Positions 1 through 12,498 of a DNA stretch of 64,000 bases are shown one piece after another. Each line of letters opens with the position of its first letter. Position 1 is the first letter of the stretch. A program made the translations under genes and the position numbers. The notes beneath the pieces were generated by a model. The model had not been told where the DNA came from. It saw nothing but the letters and a program-made list of their open reading frames with translations, and searched no databases. This stretch comes from Fasciolopsis buskii. Its lineage: Eukaryota; Platyhelminthes; Trematoda; Plagiorchiida; Fasciolidae. The stretch spans positions 463,399 through 527,398 of the forward strand of contig LUCM01004817.1 of assembly GCA_008360955.1 (NCBI GenBank), read 5' to 3'.

Positions 1-2572
1 CCCTTTATGGACAAGACTAGAACTAGGATGCAAGAAGTAAGGTGAGGGTAATCAATTCAAACACTCCAAGGGTGCGTGACCTACTGACACGTGTGAGAGT
101 AATCCAGTGCAGAATGTAGCTTAAATGAGTTGAGAAAAATTTCGAAATGTTTCACAACTTTAGGAATATATTAAACCAATTTAAACTCATTCTCATTCTT
201 GACTAACATGCTTGACTATTTGTGCTCTTTTATAGACCCATTCCCACACACAGTCTAATAAAGGGGAAACTTGGTCAATAACTTTGTCCTCATAAGGTTT
301 GAAGCTACAGTATTTCCCGTGGTGGGAGCCTTTAGTGTCTTTGGGGTGAGCAAACTGTACAAGAATTTGAGATGATTTGACTTTTCCCTTCTAATGTTGA
401 TAAGGATTGGGCCAAACCGTCTGTTGTTAAATATAGCTTATTTCTAGTTCTGAATTTGCATGAGCCTAGTTGATCATCTTTACTCATCACGTGAATACAT
501 TTAAGACCAAAATTTATCTAAATAGATCCTATGTACTCGGTATTCGGGGGCGGATTTTTGGATGCAGTCTGTACCTAGATCGATTAAGTTTAGTATAAAA
601 CTTTACATGCACAAACTTTCCAGGTGTTGACCTCTTTCGATAGACTGCGCCAGTTGCAAAGTGGTTTTCTCATTTTATTAGCCTGGCATAAAACAACGGC
701 CGTCACGATTAACTTTAATTTTGTTCATATAAATTATAGAAACCTCTGTGGCGTTACATTCTTAAAATCGCTAACTAAAACCCTGGTTGTTGGTCTTCCT
801 AAGTTAGAAATTGGTGTGTGTGACTCCAATGTTTCTTAATTGTTCTTTCGGAAAAAAGAACGGAAATTCACTTTTGCCACACTGAGTACCCGAAAAAGTA
901 CTAGTTTGCGAAAACCCCCAAAATTTTTTAAACCCTTTGCCGATTGCTAGTTTTGCTTTGTTCTGCAACCATGGAAAGTAGTGCTCTCGAAAAATTGCTG
1001 TTTGCATAATGTTCCCATTTTCGGCTAAGTCAAACTCCTTTACAAAGCAAATCTTGCTTGGATACGAGTTCTTTCCTCTGCTTCGACAAAATGAGTGACC
1101 AAGCGTAGACCAGCAATAAATCTGCCTGTTGGCCGAGATTCAAAGTCCGAGAGATGTGACAGTGTTGGCATTGGGAATTTGGTACGCATTCAAATATTTG
1201 GACTGGGAACAAAAAATACCAATGAGTTAGAAAGCAAGGATGGCTGGAGATCAAAAGTAATGGAAACCGTCGGGACAAGAAATGTTGATGTTCTGAATGG
1301 ATCCGTACAAAACATGAATACGTACGAGAATCTTGCACAACGCCGTCGGGAAGTAGTCTGCCAAAGTGTCGTCCGGAATCCGAGGACACCTATGATGCTA
1401 ATTTCCAGTAGTTTTGTTGATGCATGAGGAGAACGGTGTCGTTCCCGTTGAAGGTTATGAACTAGGCTGTCACTTCAAGGACTGGAAGAGCTTCTAGTCA
1501 CTGAAAACCATCAGTATCTAGATGTGATCATGGAAAATACAAGAACAACCAGTTGATTAATGAAAACATGAAAATAAAATGAAAACAGGACAGAAGTGCG
1601 GGAAATTTGGCATGCAGAAGTACAATCCACTTCCTAATTGACATCACGATTAAGTGCAATACAGTAACTTTGTGTTCATAATATAACTAGTTTCAACTGT
1701 AGGAAGCATAATCCCTTATTCTCAAAAATTTAATAGTGGTAAACAAGCGGTAGAATAGACCGCAGCAGGTACTTTCGCAGGCAACCAATAACTAACCCTA
1801 GTCAATGTCATCAAATGACTCCCGGGTGTTTCAACAGTTAGGAGGTCAACGATTTTCAAACCCGTTGAGATCCAAGGGATTCAAGTTAGGCCTGACCGGC
1901 AGTTCGTATGACGGCATGTATCACGTGGCTCACGTGACCCAAAGCGAAACACACTATCTTCTTACAAGCCGATCGGTTGTGCATCCATTTGACTAGTTCA
2001 GTAGACCAGAAAATGTGATACTATCATTGTTTTGAAGCTGTTTTACACTTTAAGCGCCTTTCTTGGCAAAACGCTTTTATTCACTTTGTTTCTACTGTCC
2101 TCAGCACACTTATAGCTTTATCAGTGTACTGCGACTCGAAATTTCACATTCATTACCCCCCACCACGTTCTAACTCAACTAAGTCAAACAAACTAGCATT
2201 TTGATTAAATGATGCTGCTTTTTGTATCTAATTTGACCTGAATTTTCATGTCATTTATATCTTACCCTTAGCAAAAAATGTCGAAGAGTTTGAAAATGAG
2301 TGATTTTCAAAAAGCAACACTTTCTTCATTCCTCAAGGTATTTTTGCATGCACATTTTTTTTAGTCACTTACACCAGCCCAACAAAAAAGCAGACTCCAC
2401 TTAATTCCACCATGGATTGCGCAACATTAGCCTGGTTTCTAGCTCAGTCACAGAATCAGTAACACTTACGAAGAACAACATAATGTGGTGAACAAGCTCG
2501 TTTTCAGTTATTCGTATTCATGCCAATAAATAACATTAAATATGGTTGGAGAATGTGTGTATGTGCAATTGA
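1..2572. other. No recognisable gene
   Basis: AT-rich sequence with only short open frames, the longest being overlapping frames of 119 codons (minus, 1030-1389) and 110 codons (plus, 1095-1427). Neither shows a domain, a repeated motif or a copy elsewhere in the window. I see nothing I can name here. It could be intergenic or intronic; no exon can be supported without transcript data. Confidence 0.6.
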
Positions 2573-3130
2573 TCAATTTGTCACACAATCAGGTTGTAAA
2601 CCCCTTGTTGGATGATGACAAGTGGGCCAGGGAAGTTTAAGAGTTTTTACAAATTGTTCCTGAGCCCATAGAGGGGGATTATACAAGCGCAGAGATACGG
2701 CTTCGGCTTTGTTCAAGACGCGACACTTGACAGTTCTTGATTGTCTGTTCCTATCTTTGTAGATTGTGCGAAAAGCACTTGTCACGTTCACTGAGTGATT
2801 TCATTCGACAAGGCTTGAACACACCGCGCTAGTAATTGTTTTAATTGTTCCTGTGCTCAACCAAGCCGGGAGGTGTTCTCGAACGCGATCGGACAGACGC
2901 CTGGTCGTGCGGCCAATATACCTGGTCCCACAGGAGCAGGTGAATGAATACACACAGAATGAGGCTGCAAAATCTGTCAGTCTCTCCTTTAGTTGGAAAC
3001 ATGACCGGTTTGGATGTGAAAACGAGCTTGTTCGCCACATTGTGTTGTTCTCAATGTGTTCTGTGGGATTTTCCAAACGTCTAAAACACTTACGGAGCGA
3101 AATTAGGTCTGTTAGATCGCGCCCACTTTG
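2573..3130 (-). mobile_element. Penelope-like element remnant, GIY-YIG endonuclease domain
   Basis: Read on the minus strand, one frame from about 3130 to 2573 encodes the C-terminal GIY-YIG nuclease typical of Penelope-like retroelements, which nicks the target DNA for integration. The core segment CVYSFTCSCGTRYIGRTTRR carries the VY and YIG signatures with clustered cysteines between them, followed by LSDRVREHLPAWL and, further on, the AEAV...LKLPW tail usual for the family. The frame is interrupted only by one TGA near 2792. The same frame is closed upstream by a TGA near 3131, so no reverse transcriptase can be joined on in this frame, and I could not find one in the next 500 bases. The conceptual start near 3076 is TTG, not ATG, so no initiation site is implied. 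A homologous but more decayed domain lies at 47745-48110. It is a 5'-truncated, inactive fragment. Confidence 0.85.
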
Positions 3131-5661
3131 TCAAGACTCCTCAGTTAGTCAGTTCAGTTCATGATCAATTAGCGCTATACCACTAGTCTCCTATTTCTTC
3201 CGTCATCCATTGTTTCATCTGTACGTAAAATACGTAGAATGTTTGTGATAACTCTTTTGCATGCGCACTGGTATCTTTCAAACGCTCACACAAATGCCCC
3301 CTGTAAAACAAATCGTTCAAAAATAATCCATTACTGAAATACGAACATTGAAAACAGGCTGGCAATCGTGTGTGATCATTTGGGTGGCTCACTCCCTGTC
3401 CTGAGTTTCCAGACAAGTGTTGTTGCAATATCCGTATTTGAAATTGCAATATGGAATTCGGACACTATGACCAACGCACGGATACGAGTAACCAGTACGC
3501 GCTGGATTGATTCTAGCATAAACTACGCAACCAAAGACAATAAACAGACCGCAACACCTGGGAAACGTTTGGGGCTTATCCACGAATCATGCGTTTAACT
3601 ATAAGAGAAATCCCTGTAGGTGGAATATATAATCGGTTTGAACTCCACAATCACTTGCAGCTACCGTTTTCATTGACCAGTTTTCTACGCAGGCTACAGC
3701 GTTGCTGTATCGCAATCTCTCATCTGACTTGCGCATAGGATCGCCAGTTGCATTATCTGATGTAAAAAATCGATGAAATTAAACTCGTTTTCAGGGTATG
3801 GTCCAACCAAGTTAGCTTATACAGTACTAGCATAGTGCACAAAATAAATGTTATTTTGTCTTAATGAACAATCCAGTTTGGTCAGTAGATAATGCGCTAA
3901 TTCTTGAACAAATGAAGCGGCCTATTAGCACAATACGTCATCTAGGTTGTCTTGACAACAAAGCGCTTCCGTTCCACTGACTCTTCACATACATTGGACG
4001 TCAATCCCTGTAACCGGTAGCGGCTTTTGGCCTTAGAAAGAATAACGATAATAGACGGGCTTCTGATTTCACAGATCTGTCTAAACAAACTTTTTGAAAC
4101 ACGTTAGAAAACCACTGCGACAAATTTGTGTCTTATTTGTTTAGACATAACCCGAGTCCTTATGCTTTGCTCATTATTTTAACAAGTTTCTGTTCAGTTT
4201 TCTCCTCCGGGAGTGAAACAAACACATTTCTGGACAATGCGTACCAAAAGCTGGTGTATCACATGTGAATTTCTCAGCCAGATAGCGCGATTTGTTAGTC
4301 TGGCATGACTTTCGTCAATAGCGATATCCTCACAGGGAAGAACTACGTGTTCACCCCAACCCAGATTGTGGCTGTTAGAAATAACCTATGGCTATTACTT
4401 TCTATCGTAGAAAGTGGCAGAAAAAAATAAAAAGCTGCACTATTCATATGAGGACTGCTGTAAATACCAAGCCGGACACCGATTAAGTGCATCCTACGTT
4501 TGGTTGTGAATGCGTGATGATATCTTTGTAAACCTCCATCGAAGGTGGTTTGTGATTGCGTTTTGAGCCATGTTCATATCGTTTAGCTTTTATTGTGGAC
4601 CAAGTTTGGAAAATGGACGGATTAAGCATCCTGAAGTACAAATGAATCAAACCTTCGGAGAACATAGATTACATATGATCTCGCTTCTTACGGGGAAATC
4701 GACCACTACACTCGGATAGGTCTTTGTTTACCCATTGGTCTGCGGCTATGTTGAACTTAATAGCTCCAGTCTAAGTGGCATCATGTTCGATTAAGTATTG
4801 AGAGCCAGCTCGGGCGGCCTAGCGACTTTGATGTTCGACCCACATACCTTCGTACTGTTACCAGCCCAATTTCGAGGGCCGCAGATATGTACTGCTGTTG
4901 CTTAGCAGTTCCTAATCTGTAAACTATTTCCGCAGGTCACATAGGACACGGGGAAATGGAATTAATAATCGAAAAGCATTCTTTGCTTCATCCCATTTCT
5001 AGCTCATTGGAACGAACAAAATAGATGCACAGTACCTCTTCTATCAGCAACTGTGATCGAGGAATATTGTGATGGTATCGGCAGTCTGATAGTGGACGAA
5101 TTACGAAACCATCGACCAATAAGTCGGATTTCAGTACAGCCTCACCAGAAGACGCCAGCACAGCAGAGGTGAACATAATTCGTGTGTGGAATATTTTGCA
5201 AACCGTAATAATGGTGACAATTAAATAATCAGGCAATAAAAATATTCTTTTGTTCGATGGAAACAGTACTACTCGAGGACTTCACAGGAAAGGAACAGAG
5301 GGACCAAAAGCTAGACAGACAGGCACACATACAGATAGACAGAAAAACATGAACAGACAGAAACCAAAGGCAGGCAGATAGACAAATTAACTGAAAAGCC
5401 TTACACTTTCTCATCAGAATCACATTAGAATCTTTAGGAGCATGAATAGATGATAGTCCCATTTAAGAATCACATGGTGATTCGTTGGAGGGTTTTTGTC
5501 GGTCAGGCAAGGCTAACCTTCAGAAAGGGGAGACAAAACTCGAAGCTATTGATTTGTCTTCTCAGTAGTATGTCTCACATTATTCACTTACCATTCACGC
5601 TTCTAACGATTCAAATTAGATTCTAGTGAGAAGCTAAGAAAGGAGCGCACTAATATAGAGG
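3131..5661. other. No recognisable gene; degenerate CAGA-type repeat inside
   Basis: No domain is recognisable. Minus-strand frames at 3183-3449 and 3389-3583 lie where an upstream Penelope-like reverse transcriptase would be expected, but neither shows YxDD or other reverse transcriptase motifs. A degenerate CAGA/CAGG/GATA-type simple repeat occupies about 5305-5390. The rest is unremarkable AT-rich DNA. Confidence 0.55.
5305..5390. repeat. Degenerate CAGA/AGAC simple repeat
   Basis: Repeated AGACAGACAGG, CAGATAGACAG and CAGGCAGATAGAC units with interruptions. It reads as an old, decayed tetranucleotide microsatellite. It accounts for part of the minus-strand frame at 5229-5462, which is therefore not a gene. 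Confidence 0.7.
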
Positions 5662-5784
5662 TGGTTGGACAGGAGAGTGCCGGACACATACCTAAAGAGC
5701 GGCAATAGCGACGAAACAGATCGTGCGCTTCCGGGGAGATTTTGTTCATCCATTCATATGCGAAACATACTACTGAGAATGAAA
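5662..5784 (+). repeat. HH-like repeat family, copy A
   Basis: This copy begins with TGGTTGGACAGGAGAG and contains the shared block GAAACAGATCGTGCGCTTCC followed by GGGG and a TTTTGTTCATCC segment. It aligns with copies at 14728, 22535, 27150 and 55692. At the position of the consensus CTGANGA it reads CTAAAGA (5692-5698). The 5' TGGTTGGACA and 3' TTGTTCATCCA segments are partly complementary. The overlapping frames at 5603-5905 (minus) and 5665-6042 (plus) are by-products of the repeat. Confidence 0.75.
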
Positions 5785-7771
5785 ATCTTACACTTTCCTC
5801 TGACATATCAGCGAATAAATCGTTTTTTCTTTTGCTTACCGTCAGTCCGGATAATTCTGCAACTGACAGAGGGCAGCATTGAAACCAAATCTTGGAGATT
5901 CGCATGGTGGATATTCATCGGTTTTTGCCACATGTCATCACTCTGGTCTTCTCCCATGCGAACATCGGCCTCGAATTTCATTTTTCACTGCTTGCTCTTC
6001 CTATTTGAATGGTTCTCCCGGGGGATTTACCTAGATCATTAATCACAATGGTTACAGTAAATACGCCAGCCTTTCTCATAAAAAAGCGGGGCCATCTCAA
6101 AAGAAGTTTTCAAATTGCATTAAAATTTACACGAAAGAGAATGAAATGAACGAAAGGCGTAGATTGCCATTTCACCCTTTATTGGAAAATGGGGGACACT
6201 AATGACGAACGTAGGCACAATGTTTAGATCAATAAGGGCTAGTGATAGTGAGTAGGTATATGGTGTTCGATTATACGTATAAGTCATTTATCGAAATTTG
6301 ATAACAGTTCACAGATTGCTTCTCGTCATTGTATTGTCCTAGTTCTCTATGGTCTGTATTTTAAGAAACAAAATTCGGTTCATTTTGATGTTTCGAAAAC
6401 AAATTATGGAAATTGTGTAAGTTTAAACTCCAATACTAGTGACAACCTAATCTAAAATGTTGTATTTCAAAAAAATTTTGAGTCACAGCGATCGGGTATG
6501 TAAAAAAAGAATAAGCTCAATGCAAGTTCCCTTTGCTCCAGTCAAGTGTTCTCCTGATTGTGTGATTAGCTAGCATCATCAAACTGTAATCCGATGTGCC
6601 AGAAGATGACAAAACAATGAATGGTTTTCTTTTGCTCAGCGAACAACGATTATGCGATGCAGAGAGTGTCACGAATGAAGTTTGGGCAAACGAATATGTA
6701 TCGAATAGACCCACAACAGTAAACAAGCAAGCGCCTGACGATTATTTTAACTTGGGAATGTGGAAATTTGCCACTACTGGTCTCGTTTTGATTGCTGATA
6801 AATTCCGAACTTGATTGTTTACCCGTAGTAGTGATTCTGTTAAATACAGTTCATAGTCCCGTGCGATACATTTGATTTCCTATTAGTCCAGGAACTTCTA
6901 GCTTCCAGTGCGATTACTAGAGTATGCATTAGACGTATTGCAAATTCTCGATTCCACTTCGGATTATCATAAATGGCGTCGCGGTTTGGGACATTTTATT
7001 TCTATTCTACGCAATGTACCCTGACAATTTGAATCCCCTGGGTTTCCATTTTGCTGTCTTCAAACTTGTGACTGTATTGACACTTGAAGGATGCACAATG
7101 TCAAATCCAAATACTGTCATCTTCTCCCACTCTCATTTTCATGCCTGTTTGATTTAATGAAACATTTACTAGTTTCTTCATTTGGATTCTTAGGCAATGG
7201 CTGAACAAAGTGAACCCGACCTGTTTGCGAAGTTATTTCATACCTGCTAAACTCATGCCTCTAAATACTATTTTCTTGATCAGCTGCATGTAATTTCGCC
7301 GGACAAAATGATTATTTAAACTAATCACTTTGATTTTCAGCTAATTTCTCTTTTTCTTTTATCTTCTTCTTCCTCAGGATTGGACATTTCGGACATCAAA
7401 GCAACCTGATGAACTTCATATGGATGTCCAAATAGCAATTACTACCTAGCCCAAAGTCCGGTACCATTTCGGAAGTAAGTTCAGTGCAATTCCCTAACAG
7501 TCTTGGTAATGGAACTCGTGTACTTCTTGCTTTCCGATGCATTCCAGACAAAAACTACAAACCTTGCAACGCTGTCACTTAAGAGTCCGGCCTGATCCCA
7601 TTCGGCCTAGATGCACGAATAAGCAGGCACGTTCGGAGCGGATCGTTCTTCTTCCGTTTCCCAGCCATGCTCTGTCCTTCAGCCCCTAAAGTTGGCTAAC
7701 ACGATTTACAAGCATGAACTGCGACGACACTCGTGAGTTCGTCGTGAACAATCATGTGAAGCAATGTTTTG
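5785..7771. other. No recognisable gene
   Basis: Only short frames (the longest being overlapping frames of about 70 codons around 6517-6814) with no domain or repeat membership. I see nothing I can name. Confidence 0.55.
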
Positions 7772-7948
7772 TAATGGGCCAAGCGGATCAGTTCGTGGCG
7801 TTTGGAAGTGAAGATAGCGAGTTTGAATTCTCCCACCGCCGTTTAACTTCCTCACTTAGCAGCCCTCTGTTAGCCGTGGCCACCTTCCTGAAAAATGATG
7901 TACACTGCTATTTCACTAACAAAGGAAGCAAAAGAAAGAAGGCGGGAG
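7772..7948 (+). repeat. SINE-2 copy, tRNA-derived
   Basis: The head carries an A-box-like GGGCCAAGCGGATCAG and a B-box-like AGTTTGAATTC. A body shared with the other members follows (a CCACCGCC...AACTTCCT segment, AGCAGCCCTCTGTTAGCCG, and CCTTCCTGAAAAATGATGTA). The tail contains AAAGGAAGCAAAAG. It aligns with copies at 19682, 20006, 34402, 36358, 37865 and 59314. The 80-codon frame across it (7714-7956) is a by-product. Pol III transcription of the founder is inferred from the boxes. Confidence 0.8.
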
Positions 7949-10900
7949 AATATTAGCTCGCTTGTTTCTAACACGGTCTTAAAATGTTTTTGCATTTCCC
8001 ACTTTTGGTCAAAATATCATTGACTATCAATTTTTTAATCTGGATCTTGTGAACGGAGTCTCACGGATAATTAACCAAACACTCACGTTCTCACCCTTTC
8101 ATAGTTAACTTAAATGCCATGAACCACATCCATGTGGCACTTCCTTTTTCTCTCTGACTCGAATCATTCTCAACCAAGGTATTTAATTCTTGAATATTTA
8201 AACTGATCCCAGTCGGTCCGGGGCATCCGGAAACCCTGTTTGCACAAGGCGGCACGTGATTCTCCCGGCAAATGTTCCTGTAAAAGCCACACCAATCGTG
8301 ATCCCACTAAAAGGGGATGGAAGAATCCCGAATGGGAGACCTTCGTATTATCCTGGATAAATTTCTGAAACAATCTTTCTGTGTGATTTCGGGGTCAGAA
8401 CAATTCCTTAATCGCCTTACACTTCTTCATATTTTAAAGCTTGACTTGACAGAGGACTTTTTATAAATTTCGCCTAATGAACAGCCCCGTCAACTTTCAA
8501 CTATCACAATACTTTTCGATTTATTTTATTACAATTCTTCTGTCCTTCAGTCTTAGCATATCGCCCGCTGTTTTCCAAAATGCTATCTATTCCACCATTT
8601 CCAATTTACTGTGTTGTTAAGCCGTACAACAATATTACATTTTACGAGTCCACCAGAGAATTAATTGATGAACGATTATCTCACATTCCGTGCGTTGATT
8701 ACTTAAGCATCTCTTTGCGCGCACCACGTAACCATTACGGCTGGCAAACGTACTTTCACAATTACTCAGTTGGCTTTCGATCTGATCCCGTACTTAAATC
8801 CTTTTGTGAATTTCCCTCTTCTTTGGGTACACTACTGCTGGTCCCTGTTAAATTCCTGGTTTTCCCGCCAAGGATGATATTGTTTGACTTAGGTGTTTTG
8901 TCGGTCCGTTGGGCACACTCTGAAGTGTGCCGAAACCTCTATCTACCGTTCGTCACCCCCTCCCCTAGATTAATGTCACCGGCCCTTGCTCGCGCCCCGA
9001 ACCACTGGGATCATAGCGGTGCTCCAGCAGAGCAGTGTTCTACGTCTTTCGGTCGTTCTTCCTAAAACGATCGTACCCCCTCCCCAGAAAAAAAACGTTG
9101 CTCAGGTTGTGCACGGGACAACCAGTGAACCGCACAAATACGGGATCGTGGACATCTCACGTATGTGACTGACCATAAAGCCTGTAAGTTCATTTGAAAT
9201 TCCTATATCACGTTCGCGAAATTCTCCGCCGCTAGCGTTCAACGGCAAACCAATGCTGTCAAAACCTGATCCTACATCGTTCAACAATGCAACCCATTCC
9301 TGTGAATCGATTAGATTAAGTCCGTAAAACATGGAAATATTGTCCGCTATTTTATTGTCAATTCACCACGGTTGGGCGGCACGAGGCAAACACTGATTTT
9401 CCGAATATTCTCAATTTCGTGACGAAATGTGTCTTGCGAGAGAGTCCCTCAATCTGCCGATCGTATCCTTGTTTCTCGGTCTCTGTGATCACTTGTTTTT
9501 GACTGAATTACATTTCGGACTTAGTGTCACTGAAGTGATAGAATACTGAGCCAATTTACTCAGTATTGATTTGTGTCAATTAATCACCCTTTTTCAACCC
9601 TCCAAATGGACCCCCAGGCCTACATCAAGTGGAGCTTGACAACGATTTTATGCTAAGTGTTATAGACCATTTTTAACAAATGGTATGTTGTCGTGATCAG
9701 TGAATCCTATTCCACATGGTCATCAGTGCTTTTTAATGCATTATTCAGCTCCGAATTCGCAATCGTTATGCGGTTCCAAGGCTGAGCTGAGCTTCGTTGA
9801 TGCATAAGGCTACAGTTTATCGAGAACAGCCAACCCTATTTTGTTTAGATCTTCTTGCCGTAAGTAAATTTACAAACATCCAACTTCTGAAAAGTGTCCA
9901 CAAATACTCGATGCATTTATGCTTTGGACGAGGATTATTCGTGCGTTTTTCATATTCTTACTTGACGGATTTCAGCGCCAGTCGACCAGGCTGGTCGGAA
10001 ATTCCACAGTTACCAACATTTCATGTAATGCATCACCAACACACATCTCGATGTTAGCACTCCAATTGTGACCTCCACCCTACCATTATCACATTCTATT
10101 TCCGATACTGAAAATCGTGGTTAGAGTAGAGGAGTTTCGGTACATCAAGAACGTTAAGCTGGGACGTTTAATAATTCACATAGTATCGAAACACTCAATC
10201 ATCAGATTGTCTCGGAAGGGTCGGCAACATCGCAAGTGACCGACCGCACTCTAAAGTGGTCTGATTAATAAACACGCCACAGCTCCGGACGTGTGAGTGG
10301 GTGTAGTGTTATGGAAGAGACGTTAACTTTAGCATACGTGTTCATCACTTCTCCGAAATGCACGGACAATGCACGATCGATTATCTCACACGTTGCACAT
10401 CCTTTTTGGTAGACTGAACATTAATACACGTGGATATGTCTGCGCGGCTGTGATAATGAATTAGTGCTAATGATTTGATATAATATAATGCACTACTATC
10501 TGTCTATCATTGCACTTATGCTTGGAATGAATGTAAGCGCGTGAAATGTTTATCCTTCTCGACTTATTCCATGGGAACTCAGCTTTTAATTGGACTGATG
10601 ACTATCGCTCAGTTGAAAACAGTGTCTAGGCTGGCAAATCCGTGATAATTAGAATTGCTAATAGTGTAACCACAAATCGAGGATCACTTGTTCCCAAATT
10701 CGGGTGAATTCGCACTCCATGGACGACTATGCTAGTAGTTAAGGTCTAGAGAGTGTGACAATTCACAGATCGTTTAAAGCAATCATTCGATTTAAAATTT
10801 GTTCCAAATGACCAATCCGGACGCTCGAACGGTTACTCTCGCTTGTGTTGTTTTTTGTTGTGTTGTTGTTGTAGTTGTCGTTGTTGAGGAAGTTTATTCC

Positions 10901-11489
10901 AAATAGCCGAAAATGTCTCAAATCTCTTGAATTTACCTAAACCTGGTGATGAGAGGGTCTTAGTAATACGTAATATATCAGTTTGCTCTACGCTGCATTT
11001 CAACGTCTGTATTTGTTCAATTATGGTCACATAATTCAGGCAAATGGGTTCACGCATCATTTTCCTCTTGCTCCACTGTCTGAAAAGCTATATGAGGTAG
11101 TGAAAATTTCTTGTCCATTAAACTTTACACTCAAGCCACCACTTCTCAGACCTGTCTGCCTGTTTGTCCATCGCTCTGCGTTGTTCTGTTTCTTCTATTC
11201 GTGACCAGACAGCTGCACAATATTTTAAGAATTGAATAGAATTTCATTAAAAATTGGTGTTGAATTCGAACCAACAAGCATGATGACCAAGTGACTATAT
11301 TTGGTCATCTGTTATATATGTCGATATCGACACTATGACCTATTCTGGTGTGAATTGGACAGTCGTAATCAATAGACCTTGACCTGATTTAATAGCAAAT
11401 TTAACGTCAAGGGCGGATCTCAGTCTTTGCCCTAATAGCTGACATCACGGTCCCACGTACGTCGCATCAATCAAACCAGTTTCCAGTTT
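7949..11489. other. No recognisable gene; longest frame 161 codons
   Basis: A plus-strand frame at 8580-9065 (161 codons) starts with ATG but has no recognisable domain, signal peptide or repeat partner in the window. Its second half lies in locally GC-richer, pyrimidine-rich sequence (about 8890-9090) that may belong to an unidentified dispersed repeat. A TTG-rich stretch lies near 10848-10885. Nothing else can be named. Confidence 0.5.
10848..10887. repeat. TTG/TTGTG-rich simple sequence
   Basis: Imperfect GTT/GTTGT units (GTTGTTTTTTGTTGTGTTGT and following). It creates the Gln-rich C-terminus of the minus-strand frame at 10833-11060, which is best treated as non-genic. Confidence 0.7.
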
Positions 11490-11592
11490 ACATGAAATTA
11501 TTCACCATGTGATATCAACGTTTAGCTGGGCAGCAAGAAACCATGGAAGTATAGCTGTTTCATCCTTGTTGGGAATCATCATGAGTGCATGT
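11490..11592 (-). repeat. SINE-1 copy, 3' part only
   Basis: On the minus strand this reads GATGATTCCCAACAAGGATG, then AACAGCTATACTTCCATGG, then TTGATATCACATGGTGAATA and TTTCATG, matching the 3' half of the SINE-1 copies at 20270 and 26277. The tRNA-like head is absent, so the copy is truncated. Confidence 0.8.
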
Positions 11593-11667
11593 CTAGATGT
11601 TAGAAGCTTTCTCCATACTTAGGCTACTTGTAGAGAAGTCATCGATCAGTAAGGATCGATTGGTATA

Positions 11668-11808
11668 CGCTAGCGGTCGGTCGACGTGCAAATCAGTGAC
11701 GGATATTGTACGACATCATGTGAAGTTCAACAAACCGTCGAGGTCCAGATCGGTATCGCAGTGACTAAGGCATTCGACTCGTAATCGTTCATCCCGGGTT
11801 CACGTTTA
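11668..11808 (+). repeat. SINE-1 5' region with upstream unit A
   Basis: The upstream segment contains GTGCAAATCAGTGACGGATA and AAGTTCAACAAACCGT, shared with 20183-20260 and called unit A here. A tRNA-like head follows with GTGACTAAGGCATTCGACTC, anticodon-loop-like CTCGTAA and a B-box-like GGGTTCACG. After about 11808 similarity to the SINE-1 body is lost. The copy is therefore a 3'-truncated or diverged SINE-1. Confidence 0.7.
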
Positions 11809-12284
11809 CAATTTGCCTCCATCATACTCACTTATGATGCAACTTCAGGCAGCTGGAGAAATCATGTCATGACAATTTGAAACAATTTGTTAGCCCTAAT
11901 GCCAATGTGAGCAGCATCTAGTGGAACAATGTCTAGGATCAGCGGGAGACAAGGGCGGTCAGATTTCCAACTACTCTGCTATACGCTCGTGATGAATGGA
12001 GCTTATTCTATAAAGGATGGTATAAAACTCAGACTGTATAAAAAGGATGAATTGTTAATACACGCGAATTCATCACAGACATACAACAATTGTACGAGAA
12101 TATGACAAGTGATTGAAAGCTGTCACTGCATGCCACTCTTACGCACGTTGCATGATGTGATTGATGAAGCAACATGATGCTGGGTATGTCATAGGCAGTT
12201 AGTTGGGTAGCTCGGGGAGAGGGAACCTACAAAGAATGATGACCCGATGTCATTCGTACATACGCACCAATCAGCCACCGTCTC

Positions 12285-12310
12285 TCCCTCGCCCCACCCC
12301 CCTCCCCCCC
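12285..12310 (-). other. G-quadruplex-capable tract (minus strand)
   Basis: The plus strand has CCC, CCCC, CCCCCC and CCCCCCC separated by 1-3 bases. The minus strand therefore offers four G-runs with very short loops, a textbook quadruplex pattern (i-motif on the other strand). Formation is inferred from the pattern only. No gene or promoter can be tied to it. Confidence 0.6.
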
Positions 12311-12498
12311 TCGCACTGGGTAGCAGGCAAGTTCGGACGAACTGATGGGGAACGGAGAGTTCACATCTAAGATTTGTGGATTAGCGTAAAACGAATAACC
12401 ATTGTGTTCAGGTGTATCTGTTTGTGTCCAAACGGAGACAGTTGGTTAAACTTACGATAAATTGTTATTAAAACTATTTTAGTAATAGGAGATTGAAT

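Noticed and set aside
7714..7956. 80-codon plus-strand frame
   Set aside because: It coincides with a SINE-2 copy and is not conserved as a frame in other copies.
8237..8290. Weak similarity to the HH-like repeat (CACGTGATTCTCCCGGCAAA)
   Set aside because: Only about 20 bases match, the core is not recognisable, and the surrounding order differs.
8580..9065. 161-codon plus-strand frame
   Set aside because: No domain; the second half lies in a compositionally different patch, suggesting a mosaic and not one gene.
11260..11310. B-box-like GGTTCGAATTC on the minus strand
   Set aside because: No convincing A-box at tRNA spacing and no family body; a single box is not enough.
12005..12045. Three TATAAA-like strings in a row, considered as a promoter
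   Set aside because: AT-rich background makes them common, and no gene or transcript start can be tied to them.
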